Below are positions 10,048-20,339 of a stretch of DNA of 30,056 nucleotides, one piece after another. Within the stretch, counting starts at the first letter, position 1; each line of letters starts with the position of its first letter. The notes under the pieces are model-generated. The model was not told where the DNA came from, ran no database searches, and was given only the letters and a program-made list of their open reading frames with translations. Source of the DNA: Pleurobrachia bachei (taxonomy: Eukaryota; Ctenophora; Tentaculata; Cydippida; Pleurobrachiidae); assembly GCA_000695325.1 (NCBI GenBank), contig AVPN01000924.1:1-30056 (forward strand), given 5' to 3'. The position numbers were made by a program, and so were the translations under genes.

Positions 10048-13000
10048 CTAAACAAAGACTTTCACCCGTCCCCCTTGAACACTGAACTCATTATTCTCAT
10101 ACACCGTCTCATCCACGAATTCCTCCTCCTCTGACGTCGTGACGTCATTCGTGACGTCATCACTATTGTTCGATGTGGCTCCCGATGATGATTCATGCCA
10201 GTCAACAACATTCTGATTCTGATAAATCATATCTCGTCCACCCTCCGACATGATCACCGTATCTCGTCCTGTTTCCTCCGACATTGACCTTTGGAGCTGT
10301 AGTTTTTGATCCCGAGGTCGTTTGACCACTGCAGCTTCCCTCACCACTCCTGGTTCGTAATTCGCGTACATGGCACCACGAGGATGGGAAAACCCGTCCG
10401 TGTATTCATTGTCCTCATCAGTAGAGTGAACATGTGAGGAGTGTTGATTGGCGTAAAGAGCAGCAGCTATTGTCTTCCCGGGTTTTTGGGGCAGACTGGA
10501 AGCCCTGTTCTCCCGTGGTTGTCCTGTTGATAACTTGTCTCGAGATGGTCGAGGTGGAGGTTTCGTATCTCGAGGAGGTGGTTTCGTATCTCGAGGTGGT
10601 TTCGTATCTCGTGGAGGTTTTGTATCTCGAGATGGTTTTGTATCTCGAGATGGTTTGGTATCTCGTGGAGGATTAGGAATCTTCCGGTCATTCTCCTTAA
10701 CTTGTGATAACCTTACACTGTTAACATACACCCCTGAAACAGCAGCGATGTTCAGTTGTTTGGGGGAACGAGGTTCAAGTTCGACTGAGAATCTGTTGTC
10801 ATCAGAACTTATCTGTCGTGGACCCATTTCCCTCATAAAACGGCGATTCCTTGATTCGGTATCACTCCAATTCGGAGCGGATACTGCCCCAATACCCTCG
10901 GGTCCGGAAGTCCTTAGTTTTAGTGGCTGATGCATGTAAATAGCCGGTTCCAAATCGACCCCGTCCATTTTGTCCTCTGAAGACTGCGGGGTAATATGGT
11001 TTGGTAAGCGTCCCGATTTGGACCGTGATCCTAGCATCACCCGTGTCGGACTGGAGATGTTCCCTGCGCTGGAATGTCTGACGGGGGTGTTGTGGGGTAC
11101 TGTGGTGACGGATGTTTGCTTCTTGATCCGCTCCAAAGTGGAGGTAGGGCGGTGAGCCAAGGAGGTGATCTGGTCGTCCATCATCATTACCCCGTCCTCA
11201 CACCTGAATGATATAATTTGTTTAAAGTAATTCAACAAATTGTGTTACTGTTAGGAGATGATATAAAATATATAGGATGATGTAATTATAGGATATGATA
11301 TAATTTGCCACTTGGGAAATGGAAGTTGAATGTCAATTTCGACGTTCAATTTTGACGTAGCGAAGCTGACATATTCAGGCGAGTTTCCCAATCAACAACT
11401 TACGTGAACCGAGACCGGGACTGGGCTGCAGGTTTCAAATCTGGTGTGTCAATGAGAAGCTCAGGAGCTGGGGGAGGGAGTTCCTGACGGGGAGAGCCAC
11501 CATTGACAACGGGATATGGGGGCATCTCATCCTGTGGTAAGTGATCCTCCTGGGACCACACTTGCTGTCCCGGGTTTACTGGGGAAGGGACACCGTGTTA
11601 TTGCTTGTTGTCCCCCTTACTCATCAATTGGTGACATAGACACTTGGTGTGTGTTGTTAAGTAAGGTGTGTGGGGGTCGCACCAGGTGTCTATGTCGCCA
11701 AACTCAACATGAACAAGTTATTGCATATATAACACCCACTGCGCTTTTTTTAGACCAATATCACCCGCGCGGCAGGAGGGAGATATGAGTCAACATGAAC
11801 TGATAAATCTCATAACTCCCGCTCCAAAAGTGCATATTATTACACGCAAGTATTCACCCAAAAAAGGTGTGAAAACTCTTTCTCTTGTGTGTGTGTGTGT
11901 AGTGTGCAAACATACTGTTGAATAGAGAAAGATATTCACACAACAAGGGGCGGGGGAATAGCGACAGAGAGAGAGAGAAAAGAGGAACACTGGTACTCCT
12001 TATCGCCCTCTATTAATTAGCCTACAAATAGTTCCCTATGTGTGTGAGTGAGTGTCTAGACATGTCTGGAGTAACTTAGGGGCATATTTGAAACGTTGTC
12101 TTTGATTGTGTTGCACCTCTCTCTGTGATATTGTTGTGTTGTTGAACTGTAAAAGTTTGATTGTGTTGTGTAAAATGTCAAATTGACTTGAAAAACTTGA
12201 TTGAGGATTGTTGTTGTTCTCTCCTTGCTTGCAGTGGGTGTTATATGCTATAACACCTTATGTGTATCAATATATCACCCTCACTGCGTTCGGGATGATA
12301 TATTGCATATCAGTCCCTTGCTCCGCAAGGGACTGATATGCGGGAATAACGCACCCCTCGCGGGGCGCGTTATACAGATACACACCGGTGTTATAGCACA
12401 TATATACATTGATCTGGTCGTCCATCATCATTACCCCGTCCTCACACCTGAATGATATAATTTGTTTAAAGTAATTCAACAAATTGTGTTACTGTTAGGA
12501 GATGATATAAAATATATAGGATGATGTAATTATAGGATATGATATAATTTGCCACTTGGGAAATGGAAGTTGAATGTCAATTTCGACGTTCAATTTTGAC
12601 GTAGCGAAGCTGACATATTCAGGCGAGTTTCCCAATCAACAACTTACGTGAACCGAGACCGGGACTGGGCTGCAGGTTTCAAATCTGGTGTGTCAATGAG
12701 AAGCTCAGGAGCTGGGGGAGGGAGTTCCTGACGGGGAGAGCCACCATTGACAACTGGATATGGGGGCATCTCATCACCATCACCCTGTGGTAAGTGATCC
12801 TCCTGGGACCACACTTGCTGTCCCGGGTTTACTGGGGAAGGGACACCGTGTTATTGCTTGTTGTCCCCCTTACTCATCAATTGGTGACATAGACACTTGG
12901 TGTGTGTTGTTAAGTAAGGTGTGTGGGGGTCGCACCAGGTGTCTATGTCGCCAAACTCAACATGAACAAGTTATTGCATATATATACTTCCAGGGTCTTT

Positions 13001-13451
13001 TTTCTGGCGCCGCCGACCCTATCTGAGCACAGGGGTATGGCGCCGCCATACATTTGTCTTTGGTACAGTTTTTAAGTAAATTACTAACTCATGAATTATA
13101 TAATGGGTTGCTTACGGCGTGGTTTCGGTTTCACTTTGTACTTCCTCCTTCGATCGGAGAAGTAAATGTAGTAACACGAACAAATACCGCCTGGAGGAGA
13201 GATGTGAAGAATGTCTGAATTGAATATATGTGTCGACAGTTCCAAAGATACTATAATCAAATGAGGGTATTGGATAGCTTGATATGATTCAAGAAAAACA
13301 AAAAGAATTGGTGTAGTGATTGTAAAACTAAACGGCCGTACCTACCTAAAAGAATTAAGACACCCACAGCCCCGATAAGTAAATATATCCAGACTTCCAT
13401 AAAGAATACTTCCAATATGACCCACAAGGAATTAGCCATAATTCTGAGCTG
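10048..13451 (-). CDS. Receptor-like membrane protein, transmembrane and cytosolic part (5' end not found)
   Basis: On the minus strand four exons join in phase: 13346-13451, 13116-13190, 11404-11578 and the last exon 10048-11203 (stop 10048-10050), giving 503 aa. The first exon follows an acceptor (TTTCGCAG). With the second it builds one membrane helix (about residues 21-46, VWIYLLIGAVGVLILL then GGICSCYYIYF) followed by the basic stop-transfer stretch DRRRKYKVKPKPR. The third exon is proline-rich (MPPYPVV, ELPPPAPELL). The long tail exon has five Y-x-N motifs (YVN, YAN, YAN, YQN, YEN), the consensus for GRB2-type SH2 binding once phosphorylated. It also has seven RDTKP-type repeats with PxxP stretches (possible SH3 sites), and a Ser/Glu-rich C-terminus. 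The inferred role is a tyrosine-phosphorylated docking tail of a type I receptor. No kinase or phosphatase domain is present. The extracellular exons were not recognised, and they may lie in the gap or outside the window. Confidence 0.72.
10547..10673 (-). repeat. In-frame RDTKP coding repeat
   Basis: Seven consecutive units of 15-18 nt encode R-D-T-K-P with extra S, P or PP, ending in P-P-P-R-P-S-R-D-K. The plus-strand reading gives glycine-rich nonsense. The array is likely to vary in length between alleles. Confidence 0.85.
11167..11731. repeat. Source of duplicated exon fragment (copy A)
   Basis: This stretch begins inside the coding part of the tail exon (10048-11203), runs through the next intron and the proline-rich exon 11404-11578, and ends at ...TTGCATATATA. 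It is repeated at 12411-12984 with about nine extra bases. An intron is included, so the copying was DNA-based, not through mRNA. Confidence 0.85.
12237..12372. repeat. Cluster of four hairpins (D1)
   Basis: Four adjacent perfect or near-perfect hairpins: GGTGTTAT/ATAACACC at 12237-12257; AATATATCA/TGATATATT at 12269-12304; a 16-bp stem with 5-nt loop, GCATATCAGTCCCTTG, at 12305-12341; and a GC-rich stem TAACGC(A)CCCC at 12347-12372. A further GGTGTTATA motif lies at about 12387. The density suggests a foldback-type mobile element or structured repeat. The same cluster is at 16234-16369, and related pieces lie near 11725-11790. Confidence 0.75.
12411..12984. repeat. Inserted copy of exon fragment (copy B)
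   Basis: Copy of 11167-11731 placed inside D1. At the equivalent point of D2 the sequence runs uninterrupted (GCACATATATACTTCCAG). In D1 the insert is flanked on both sides by CATATATAC-like sequence, which could be a target duplication or microhomology. The copy breaks the coding sequence of the tail exon after about 12 codons (CEDGVMMMDDQI). Confidence 0.85.
12648..12831 (-). CDS. Second copy of the proline-rich cytosolic exon
   Basis: This minus-strand exon copy keeps its acceptor (CTTCCCCAG), donor (CAC|GTAAGT) and reading frame. It is 9 nt longer than 11404-11578, adding three residues (Gly-Asp-rich) before DEMPPYP. It starts needing a 1-nt carry-over and ends with two spare bases, so it can replace the 11404-11578 exon but cannot be included together with it in frame. 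Confidence 0.55.
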
Positions 13452-14089
13452 CTGCGAAAGAAATAGTTAATAAAAGGCTGGTTGAGCAACTGCAATATTG
13501 AATATATAACGCCCAGATATCATACGCCCAGATATCAAAATTCAAAAGTTCTTGAGATAACAAACCTATCAGTATTCAACACATATAATCTTTAATCTCT
13601 ACAGCTATTTTTAAGCTCCCCCTCTTAGGAAGGTCTATGCGTGATCTGTATGTTTGGAATGTAAGCCAGGTGGCATGCATTAGATAGAATTCTAAAGAGA
13701 GATGGAATTCCATCCTGTCAGAGGCCTGATCCTGTATTCTCTTGTTGAGTAAGGGGGAAGGACAACAAGTATTCTCAATTGTCTCGCGCAAGAAGTAGAA
13801 CTGTGGTCAAAGCTTTGGCTTGACGGATTCCATCCACGGAATGAGAAGCAGAATGAAACCAAAGAAATGCAGACTGATTCAAAAAATAAATAAACAGCCT
13901 CAAACAAAACTAACAATAAATCGAGATAAATATTAGTTTCATCAAACTACTAAAATGTCAAACTAGAGAGTATAAAATTCAGTAAAAATTATCTATTTTA
14001 CAATGTAAAAGAGGAACGTATGAAAGCACCCCAGTTATAAACATCTGTCATCTTGAAGAAGAAAATGTGTCACCTTATACGTAAAGGCC

Positions 14090-14330
14090 TTCTCTCTCTC
14101 TCTTTCTCTCCTTATCCTTCTCTCTACCTTTCTCTCTCCCTTTCTTTCTCCCTTTCTCTCTACATCCTTCTCTCTCTCTCTCTTTCTCTTTCTCTCCTTA
14201 TCCTTATCTCTCCCTTTCTCTGATCCCTACTCTTTTCTCCCCCCTTTCTATCACTATCCTTCTCTCTCTATCCTTCTCTATTTTTCTCTTGCTATCTAAT
14301 CTCTCTATCTCTCCCATACTATCCCCTTTT
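14090..14330. repeat. CT-rich low-complexity tract (D1)
   Basis: Degenerate pyrimidine tract built of CTCTCCCTTT, CTATCCTT and CTCTCTCT words. The paralogous tract is at 17333-17590. Confidence 0.9.
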
Positions 14331-14366
14331 TTCATTTTGAAACCAATCTCTCCTGTCAAATGTTCT

Positions 14367-14374
14367 ATATAAAT
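14367..14374. other. Paralogous empty site of the hAT-like transposon
   Basis: A single copy of ATATAAAT, in the context TGTTCT|ATATAAAT|ATTCTTTC. In D2 the same octamer occurs on both sides of the 5.58-kb transposon. This shows the sequence before insertion. Confidence 0.9.
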
Positions 14375-14482
14375 ATTCTTTCTTTTTTAATCTATAATTA
14401 TAGTCGTCTCTCACTCTGAATAAGTACCTTCACAACAATTCTAACTTTCACTGGAAAGGTATGGGAAACTGGGAAAGGTCAT

Positions 14483-14586
14483 AATGCAAATGTCATATCG
14501 ACAAGCCTTCAAAACACAAAGAAATGGTGTGACATGTCACACCATTTCTTTGTGTTTTGAAGGCTTGTCGATATGACATTTGCATT
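14483..14586. repeat. Perfect 104-bp palindrome without spacer
   Basis: Two 52-base arms are exact reverse complements meeting at GTGTGACA|TGTCACAC, with no loop. It is absent from D2. It lies between two versions of a short duplicated stretch (AGTACCTTCA...CACTGGAAAGGT/GTT ATGGGAAA). It could be a small foldback element, a hairpin-capped repair product or an assembly chimera. The open frame that begins in it at 14557 is not a gene. Confidence 0.95.
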
Positions 14587-15229
14587 GTCATGACAACAAG
14601 TACCTTCATGACAAACTATCACTGGAAAGTTATGGGAAAGTTATGGGAAAGTTATGGGAAACTGGGAAAGGTCGAAGAGCCTTCAAAACTTCAACACAAA
14701 GGTGACAGTAAGGAAAATGGAAAGCTCAAAGGGGGGAACGCAATTATATATCTGATCATTCTCTAGCCCGCAAACAACAATAATATTAGAAAGATCCCTA
14801 TGCGTGTAAAGCTGTCTTTCCCTTCCTATATTCAACTGCTGGGCCCTTATAACCCTAGGATACCTAAAATAAATAAACTCTTCTATCGATCAGAGAAACG
14901 TTTAGAACAAAAAAGGTTTCCGAAATTAAGTTTCTCACCAATAAAATTTCTGAGAAACATTAGTGGTGAGTATATATTATACCTAAAACTTCTAGAAGAG
15001 TGGTTCTCGCAAATGAAAATGGTTTTCAAAGAACTCTTCGTCCAATTACTTAATAACTTGATAAGCAACTTAGGAAATAAATCACGTAGGAGTCGTCATG
15101 CATCACAACAAAAAATGGCCTATGCCCCATAACCATCCATTTAAAGTCCGTCTATGACTTGTCAAGCGGGAAAGCATTCATTGTTCCATGTTTAATCACG
15201 TGATATTAGACATGTACTCTCTACCTCTC

Positions 15230-15241
15230 TTTTCTCTATCC

Positions 15242-15272
<31 letters not shown>

Positions 15273-15292
15273 CTTTTCTCTCTATCTCCCTT
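15230..15292. repeat. (CT)n microsatellite (D1)
   Basis: CT repeat with short interruptions. The same tract is at about 23923-23985 in D2. Confidence 0.9.
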
Positions 15293-15545
15293 CAATGACC
15301 AGTATTGTCCAGGTTTGGATTTGATTGCATGACGAAGCTTGTGTAACATGTATATAATACGTGTGCAGCTCGGCCGACGTGCACTATAGTTTTTAGTGGG
15401 GGCCGGGAACAAGTTATACTTATATATCATAACAAGAGCAATGTTTCAGAGCTTGTAAGAGAGACAGAGATCAGAGCTGGTTGTAGTATTTAGAGATGTT
15501 TGTAGCTCACACTGCTCTGACGCTCTGTGAGGGTTCTGTAGAGCA

Positions 15546-16022
15546 NNNNNNNNNNNNNNNNNNNNNNNNNNNNNNNNNNNNNNNNNNNNNNNNNNNNNNN
15601 NNNNNNNNNNNNNNNNNNNNNNNNNNNNNNNNNNNNNNNNNNNNNNNNNNNNNNNNNNNNNNNNNNNNNNNNNNNNNNNNNNNNNNNNNNNNNNNNNNNN
15701 NNNNNNNNNNNNNNNNNNNNNNNNNNNNNNNNNNNNNNNNNNNNNNNNNNNNNNNNNNNNNNNNNNNNNNNNNNNNNNNNNNNNNNNNNNNNNNNNNNNN
15801 NNNNNNNNNNNNNNNNNNNNNNNNNNNNNNNNNNNNNNNNNNNNNNNNNNNNNNNNNNNNNNNNNNNNNNNNNNNNNNNNNNNNNNNNNNNNNNNNNNNN
15901 NNNNNNNNNNNNNNNNNNNNNNNNNNNNNNNNNNNNNNNNNNNNNNNNNNNNNNNNNNNNNNNNNNNNNNNNNNNNNNNNNNNNNNNNNNNNNNNNNNNN
16001 NNNNNNNNNNNNNNNNNNNNNN
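15546..16022. other. Assembly gap (477 N)
   Basis: Run of N between D1 and D2. It hides the right end of D1 and the left end of D2. The matching piece of D2 (24236 onward) gives a hint of what D1 may continue into. Open frames reported across it are artefacts. Confidence 1.
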
Positions 16023-16233
16023 AATCGTTCCCTATGTGTGTGAGTGAGTGTCTAGACATGTCTGGAGTAACTTAGGGGACATATTTGAAACGTTGTCTTT
16101 GCTTGTGTTGCACCTCTCTCTGTGATATCGTTGTGTTGTTGAACCGTGCCCGTTTGATTGTGTTGTGTAAAATGTCAAATTGACTTGAAAAACTTGATGG
16201 AGGATTGTTGTTGTTCTCTCCTTGCTTGCAGTG

Positions 16234-16369
16234 GGTGTTATATGCTATAACACCTTATGTGTATCAATATATCACCCTCACTGCGTTCGGGATGATATAT
16301 TGCATATCAGTCCCTTGCTCCGCAAGGGACTGATATGCGGGAATAACGCACCCCTCGCGGGGCGCGTTA
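16234..16369. repeat. Cluster of four hairpins (D2)
   Basis: Counterpart of 12237-12372, with all four stems kept unchanged. Confidence 0.75.
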
Positions 16370-16532
16370 TACAGATACACACCGGTGTTATAGCACATAT
16401 ATACTTCCAGGGTCTTTTTTCTGGCGCCGCCGACCCCATCTGAGCACAGGGGTATGGCGCCGCCATACAGTTGTCTTTGGTACAGTTTTTAAGTAAATTA
16501 CTAACTCATGAATTATATAATGGGTTGCTTAC

Positions 16533-16908
16533 GGCGTGGTTTAGGTTTGACTGTGTACTTCCTCCTTCGATCGGAGAAGTAAATGTAGTAACACGAACAA
16601 ATCCCGCCTGAAGAGATGTGAAGAATGTCTGAATTGAATATATGTGTCGATAGTTCCAAAGATACTATGTATAATCAAATGATGGTATTGGATATAGCAG
16701 CATCATGATCAAGCTATTATTATATATAGCTTGATGATTCAAGAAAAACAAAAAGAGTTGGTGCAGCGATTATGAACGGGTATTCTATACCGCATAGCTT
16801 ACCTATGAGAATCAAGACACCCACAGCCCCGATAAGTAAATATATCCAGACTTCCATAAAAAATACTTCCAATATGACCCACAGGGAATTAGCCATAATT
16901 CTGAGCTG
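16533..16908 (-). CDS. Second copy of transmembrane and juxtamembrane exons
   Basis: Minus-strand exons 16803-16908 (membrane segment, ending G|GTAAGC) and 16533-16607 (GICSCYYIYFSDRRRKYTVKPKPR, ending C|GTAAGC) duplicate 13346-13451 and 13116-13190. Both frames and all four splice sites are intact. Differences are mostly silent, with K-to-T in the basic stretch and L-to-I at the end of the membrane exon. The membrane exon starts in phase 0 and the juxtamembrane exon ends in phase 1, so only one membrane pair can be used in a frame-keeping transcript, spliced on to 12648-12831 or 11404-11578. Confidence 0.65.
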
Positions 16909-17332
16909 CTGCGAAATAAATAAATAATGAATGTTATAAGAACACTATTTTTTAGCTCCCTCTTTGAAAAGTGTATGGGTCTGATCTGCTCTCTGATGTA
17001 TGTGTGGAATGTCAGGGCCAGGTGGCATGCATTAGATGGAATTCCATCCTTAGAATCCTTGGAATGAGAACTGAGAAGCAGAATAAAATCAAAGAACTGG
17101 AGATTAATTCAAAAAATAAATAAATAGCCTCAAACAAAACTAACAATTAATCGGGATTAATCTTACCGGGTAATCGATTCTTACCTTCCCCAAACTACGT
17201 ACATGTCGAAACAGTGAGTATAAAATTCAGTAAAAATTATTAATTTTACAATGTAAAAGAGGCACCCCAGTTATAAACATCTGTCATCTTGAAGAAGAAA
17301 ATGTGTCACCTTATACGTAGCTGAGGCCTTCT

Positions 17333-17590
17333 ATGTCTCTCTCTTTCTCTCCTTATCCTTCACTCTCCCTTTCTTTCTCCCTTTCTTTCTCTATCCTTCT
17401 CTCTCTCCCTTTCTCTCCATATCCTTCTCTCTCCCTTTCTCTTGCTTTCCTTCTTTCTCCCTTTCTCTCCCTACCCTTCTCTCTCCCTTTCTCTCCCTAT
17501 CCTTCTCTCCCCCTTTCTATCTCTATGCTTCTCTATTTTCTCTCTGTCCTTCCCTTTTTTCTTTCGTTATCTCTCTCTATCTTTCCCATA
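17333..17590. repeat. CT-rich low-complexity tract (D2)
   Basis: Pyrimidine-rich counterpart of 14090-14330, ending about 50 bases before the transposon. The long Ser/Leu/Pro open frames here are artefacts of the repeat. Confidence 0.9.
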
Positions 17591-18095
17591 CTATCCCTTT
17601 TTTAATTTTGCAACCAATCTCTCCTGTCAAATGTTCTATATAAATCCCAGTGCCCCGATTTTCAAAATCTTCAAAAAAATTGCTTCCTTTAAATCGTGAA
17701 ATTGCTTCCTTCCCGCTGCTCCTCCGGCGCCGCTTCGCGGCACCGTCGTCGCGATCTGTTGGGACTTGGGTTAGTAAGTTGGTTGTTGGGTAACGGGTTA
17801 GGGTATATGTATAAACTACAAGTTTTACTGTATTAAGTATAGCTGCGGTAGTTTTCCGTGTGTGTGTGACATATTTTGGAGACATGCCAGAGCACGGCGA
17901 GTAGCATATTCTATGCTTGGCAGTGAAATATAGATCTAATTAACTTCCCCCCTCAGGCGCCCTCTATGAGGAGTTACCTCTCAAGAGTCTAGCAGCTAGC
18001 TCAGTGCTCACATCTACATTTTGCTGTGGCCAGTTTATACACTCTCCCCACGTTGTACCTACTACTAAATTGTTGTTTGTGATTTGACTTTTGTG

Positions 18096-18483
18096 ATGCC
18101 GGAAAAGGGAACATGCACTGGTGTTATAATGCGAGAAAGTAAGTGCTTCCTGTTTCCTAGTCCTACATCCTTGATTTGAACTTGAAATGTCTTAATCTTC
18201 ATATTACTGAAGTCCTCCTCACTCTCTAGGCTCTAGCTTTAAGTAACACTTGATTTTTCATTCAGGGTTGGAGGCTATCATTTTGCTAGCGGTCAAGGAT
18301 CACATTCAGAAGGTTGCTAGACAAGAGGTTCGTCGGCTAACTAACATGAAATCTGTTGGAACTAGTACTGACTCTCTGGTCTCTGATTTAGCTGCTGCTG
18401 CTACAATTGAAGAACCTATGCCAATAGGCAATTCGTGTTCAGCCTGTGGAAATGGCTGTGTAGGATTGAACTGTTTTATATGA
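18096..18483 (+). CDS. Small transposon-borne protein of unknown function (86 aa)
   Basis: Two exons, 18096-18138 and 18266-18483, join across a consensus GTAAGT donor and TTCAG acceptor to 86 codons plus stop. The protein begins MPEKGTCTGVIMRER and continues with an amphipathic, helix-prone segment (LEAIILLAVKDHIQKV ARQEVRRL). It ends in a cysteine-rich tail (CSACGNGCVGLNC). No family was recognised. It lies wholly inside the transposon upstream of the transposase, with its own start codon, so it may be an accessory protein or a captured gene fragment. It could also be a 5' leader product of a longer transcript. Confidence 0.5.
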
Positions 18484-18834
18484 TGTGACAATGTCAGACT
18501 GTCAGATTGAATGTTATTACTTATTTACAATTACATTATTGAAATTCTTTGTTTGTATTCACTAAATCGTTCATTGGAAAGCTGCAACTTGACATTTGCA
18601 GAGGCTAGAAATTACAAAAAATGGCGGCATCTCGACACGGAAATTTATCGACCGCGCAAATATATTTTCACTTGCGCGCGGCGCATCATTGTAAAATGAA
18701 GCGCGCGCGCGCTCAGCGCGTCAGTTTATTTTGTCGCAGGAAAAATTTCCGTGCCAATCCAAAATTAAAACTTCCGCAGAAATCTTCAATTCAAACTCAA
18801 CAATCTACAACAACAAGAACAAACCGAATTTGAA

Positions 18835-20307
18835 ATGGTTCATTACAAATACGTTTATTGCATCGAATGCAGAGAGGTTTCGAAGAAGCATGGGCCGAAA
18901 CACACCTTCCCGAAGAGAAACCGGTGGAAGCATTGCCAAGGGCATTGGTACGTGTGAAATCTTTGAACTATTGCTATTCTGTCTTGCGCCGCCGATCTGA
19001 GTACACTGAAAATCAATAAACCATATCTCACCATAACAGGGATAAGGAACCTAAACATTACAAGACAGTCGAAGAACTGGAAGCTGCTTATATCGTGGAA
19101 GTCCCCGACGCCCCCAAAACACCTGACGTGAGAACACTGCTGAAACCACGCGAGCTGACGCCACCAATGACCAATGTAGAGGAAGAGGAGAAGGAGGAGG
19201 AGGAGGTAACTGTGACGTTGGCCAGTAACGGCGGGGATGATGGTAAGTGATACTTTTACAAAATATAGCATATACACATCACACATCATTCACCAATGAC
19301 CAATGAACAAATGCCAACTGCCAAGTAGTAAGTACCAACACCTAACTGTTCCCTTAGATGTGACTTCACTAGACAGTACTTCACGTGAAGTTTTTGACCG
19401 GGCCCAGGATCTCCTAAAGAGTACACCTGCACTGCAACTTGGCGCCGACCAGCTGACGGCGATTGTTGTCAAGGCAGTACAGCAGGCATTCAGGGAAGAG
19501 CGGGAGAAGGCAGAGACTGGTGAAACTGAAACTGAACCCGAGCCGAAAAGGCGGAGGACAACATCATCTGCCTTAGCATTCCACAAATGCGACACACCGG
19601 CCGAAATCGCTGAGGAGGACAGCAACTTCAGAGTAAGTGTACTGTACTCTGTACAGTCTGTTCAGTCTGTGAGTGTGCAGTTTATATGATTTTTGGGTTT
19701 TACTATTTGTGTTATTCTGATCCGGTTCTCATTTTCATTAGGTTATAAATGGTGAACTTGTTTGCCACCTGTGCAGAGAAGCTGGGTTAAAGGTCAGGTG
19801 TTCCTGGGACTTCCCCAAGAACCGGAAAGGACCAGACGGTAAACACCTGCAGAGATGGTCCAACCTGATCCACAGCTTGCGTGAGCATCTGAAGGGGACC
19901 AGCCACACCTCCCGGTTGTCTAAGGAAGATCATGTCCGGTGTTCAGTGAGGGAGGAGGTGACAAAAAAAGCTTGTAGAACTATATACTACAATGCTAAAC
20001 ACAATATCTCTTACAGGTGGGCTCTCATTTCTATCTCAATTACTACTTCCCAGTTCTCAAATTATTTAGATTCAAATTTTGAATAACCGGGATTTATGTT
20101 TAGGTCATTCAGATCTCAAGTGGAGCTGAATAAACTGAATGGGGAAGAATGGGGTGATTCAGGGGCAAATGATCACCTCCCCCCTAAAGTAATCGACACT
20201 CTATACGAGATGGAGAAAGAAAAGTTAGCGGCTCACTTGGAAAAGACGCCCTTCTACATCACTGCCGATAAGGACACTAACTGTGGGAGGTATGCACTTG
20301 TAGGCGC

Positions 20308-20339
<32 letters not shown>

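Larger units (their letters stand above)
12027..15545. repeat. Large segmental duplication, copy D1
   Basis: D1 matches D2 (16023 to at least 24235, after setting aside the transposon) over its whole length, including the hairpin cluster, both membrane exons, the CT-rich tracts and the 14.8-15.5 kb stretch. Compared with D2 it carries an extra ~580-bp insert (12406-12985) and a 104-bp palindrome (14483-14586) with its flanking short repeats. It lacks the transposon. Divergence is modest, with silent differences in the exons. Stretches 13452-14085 and 14587-15230 show no supported gene. Confidence 0.85.

Noticed and set aside
10535-10930. Plus-strand glycine-rich 131-codon frame
   Set aside because: It is the antisense of the RDTKP array and tail exon. 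The minus-strand frame continues through four phased exons.
14557-14766. 69-codon frame over the palindrome
   Set aside because: It begins inside a perfect palindrome absent from the paralogous copy and shows no coding character.
14800-15132. 110-codon frame repeated at 23493-23744
   Set aside because: The frame diverges between D1 and D2 in length and ending, and no splice sites or domain support it. It is probably chance in an AT-rich stretch.
15490-16059. Open frames on both strands across the N run
   Set aside because: They exist only because the gap has no stop codons.
17333-17699. Ser/Leu/Pro-rich frames in the CT tract
   Set aside because: Low-complexity pyrimidine repeat. The frame also crosses the transposon boundary.
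18855-19289. Minus-strand 144-codon frame, and 19290-19625 minus
   Set aside because: They are shadows of transposase exons 1-3 on the opposite strand.
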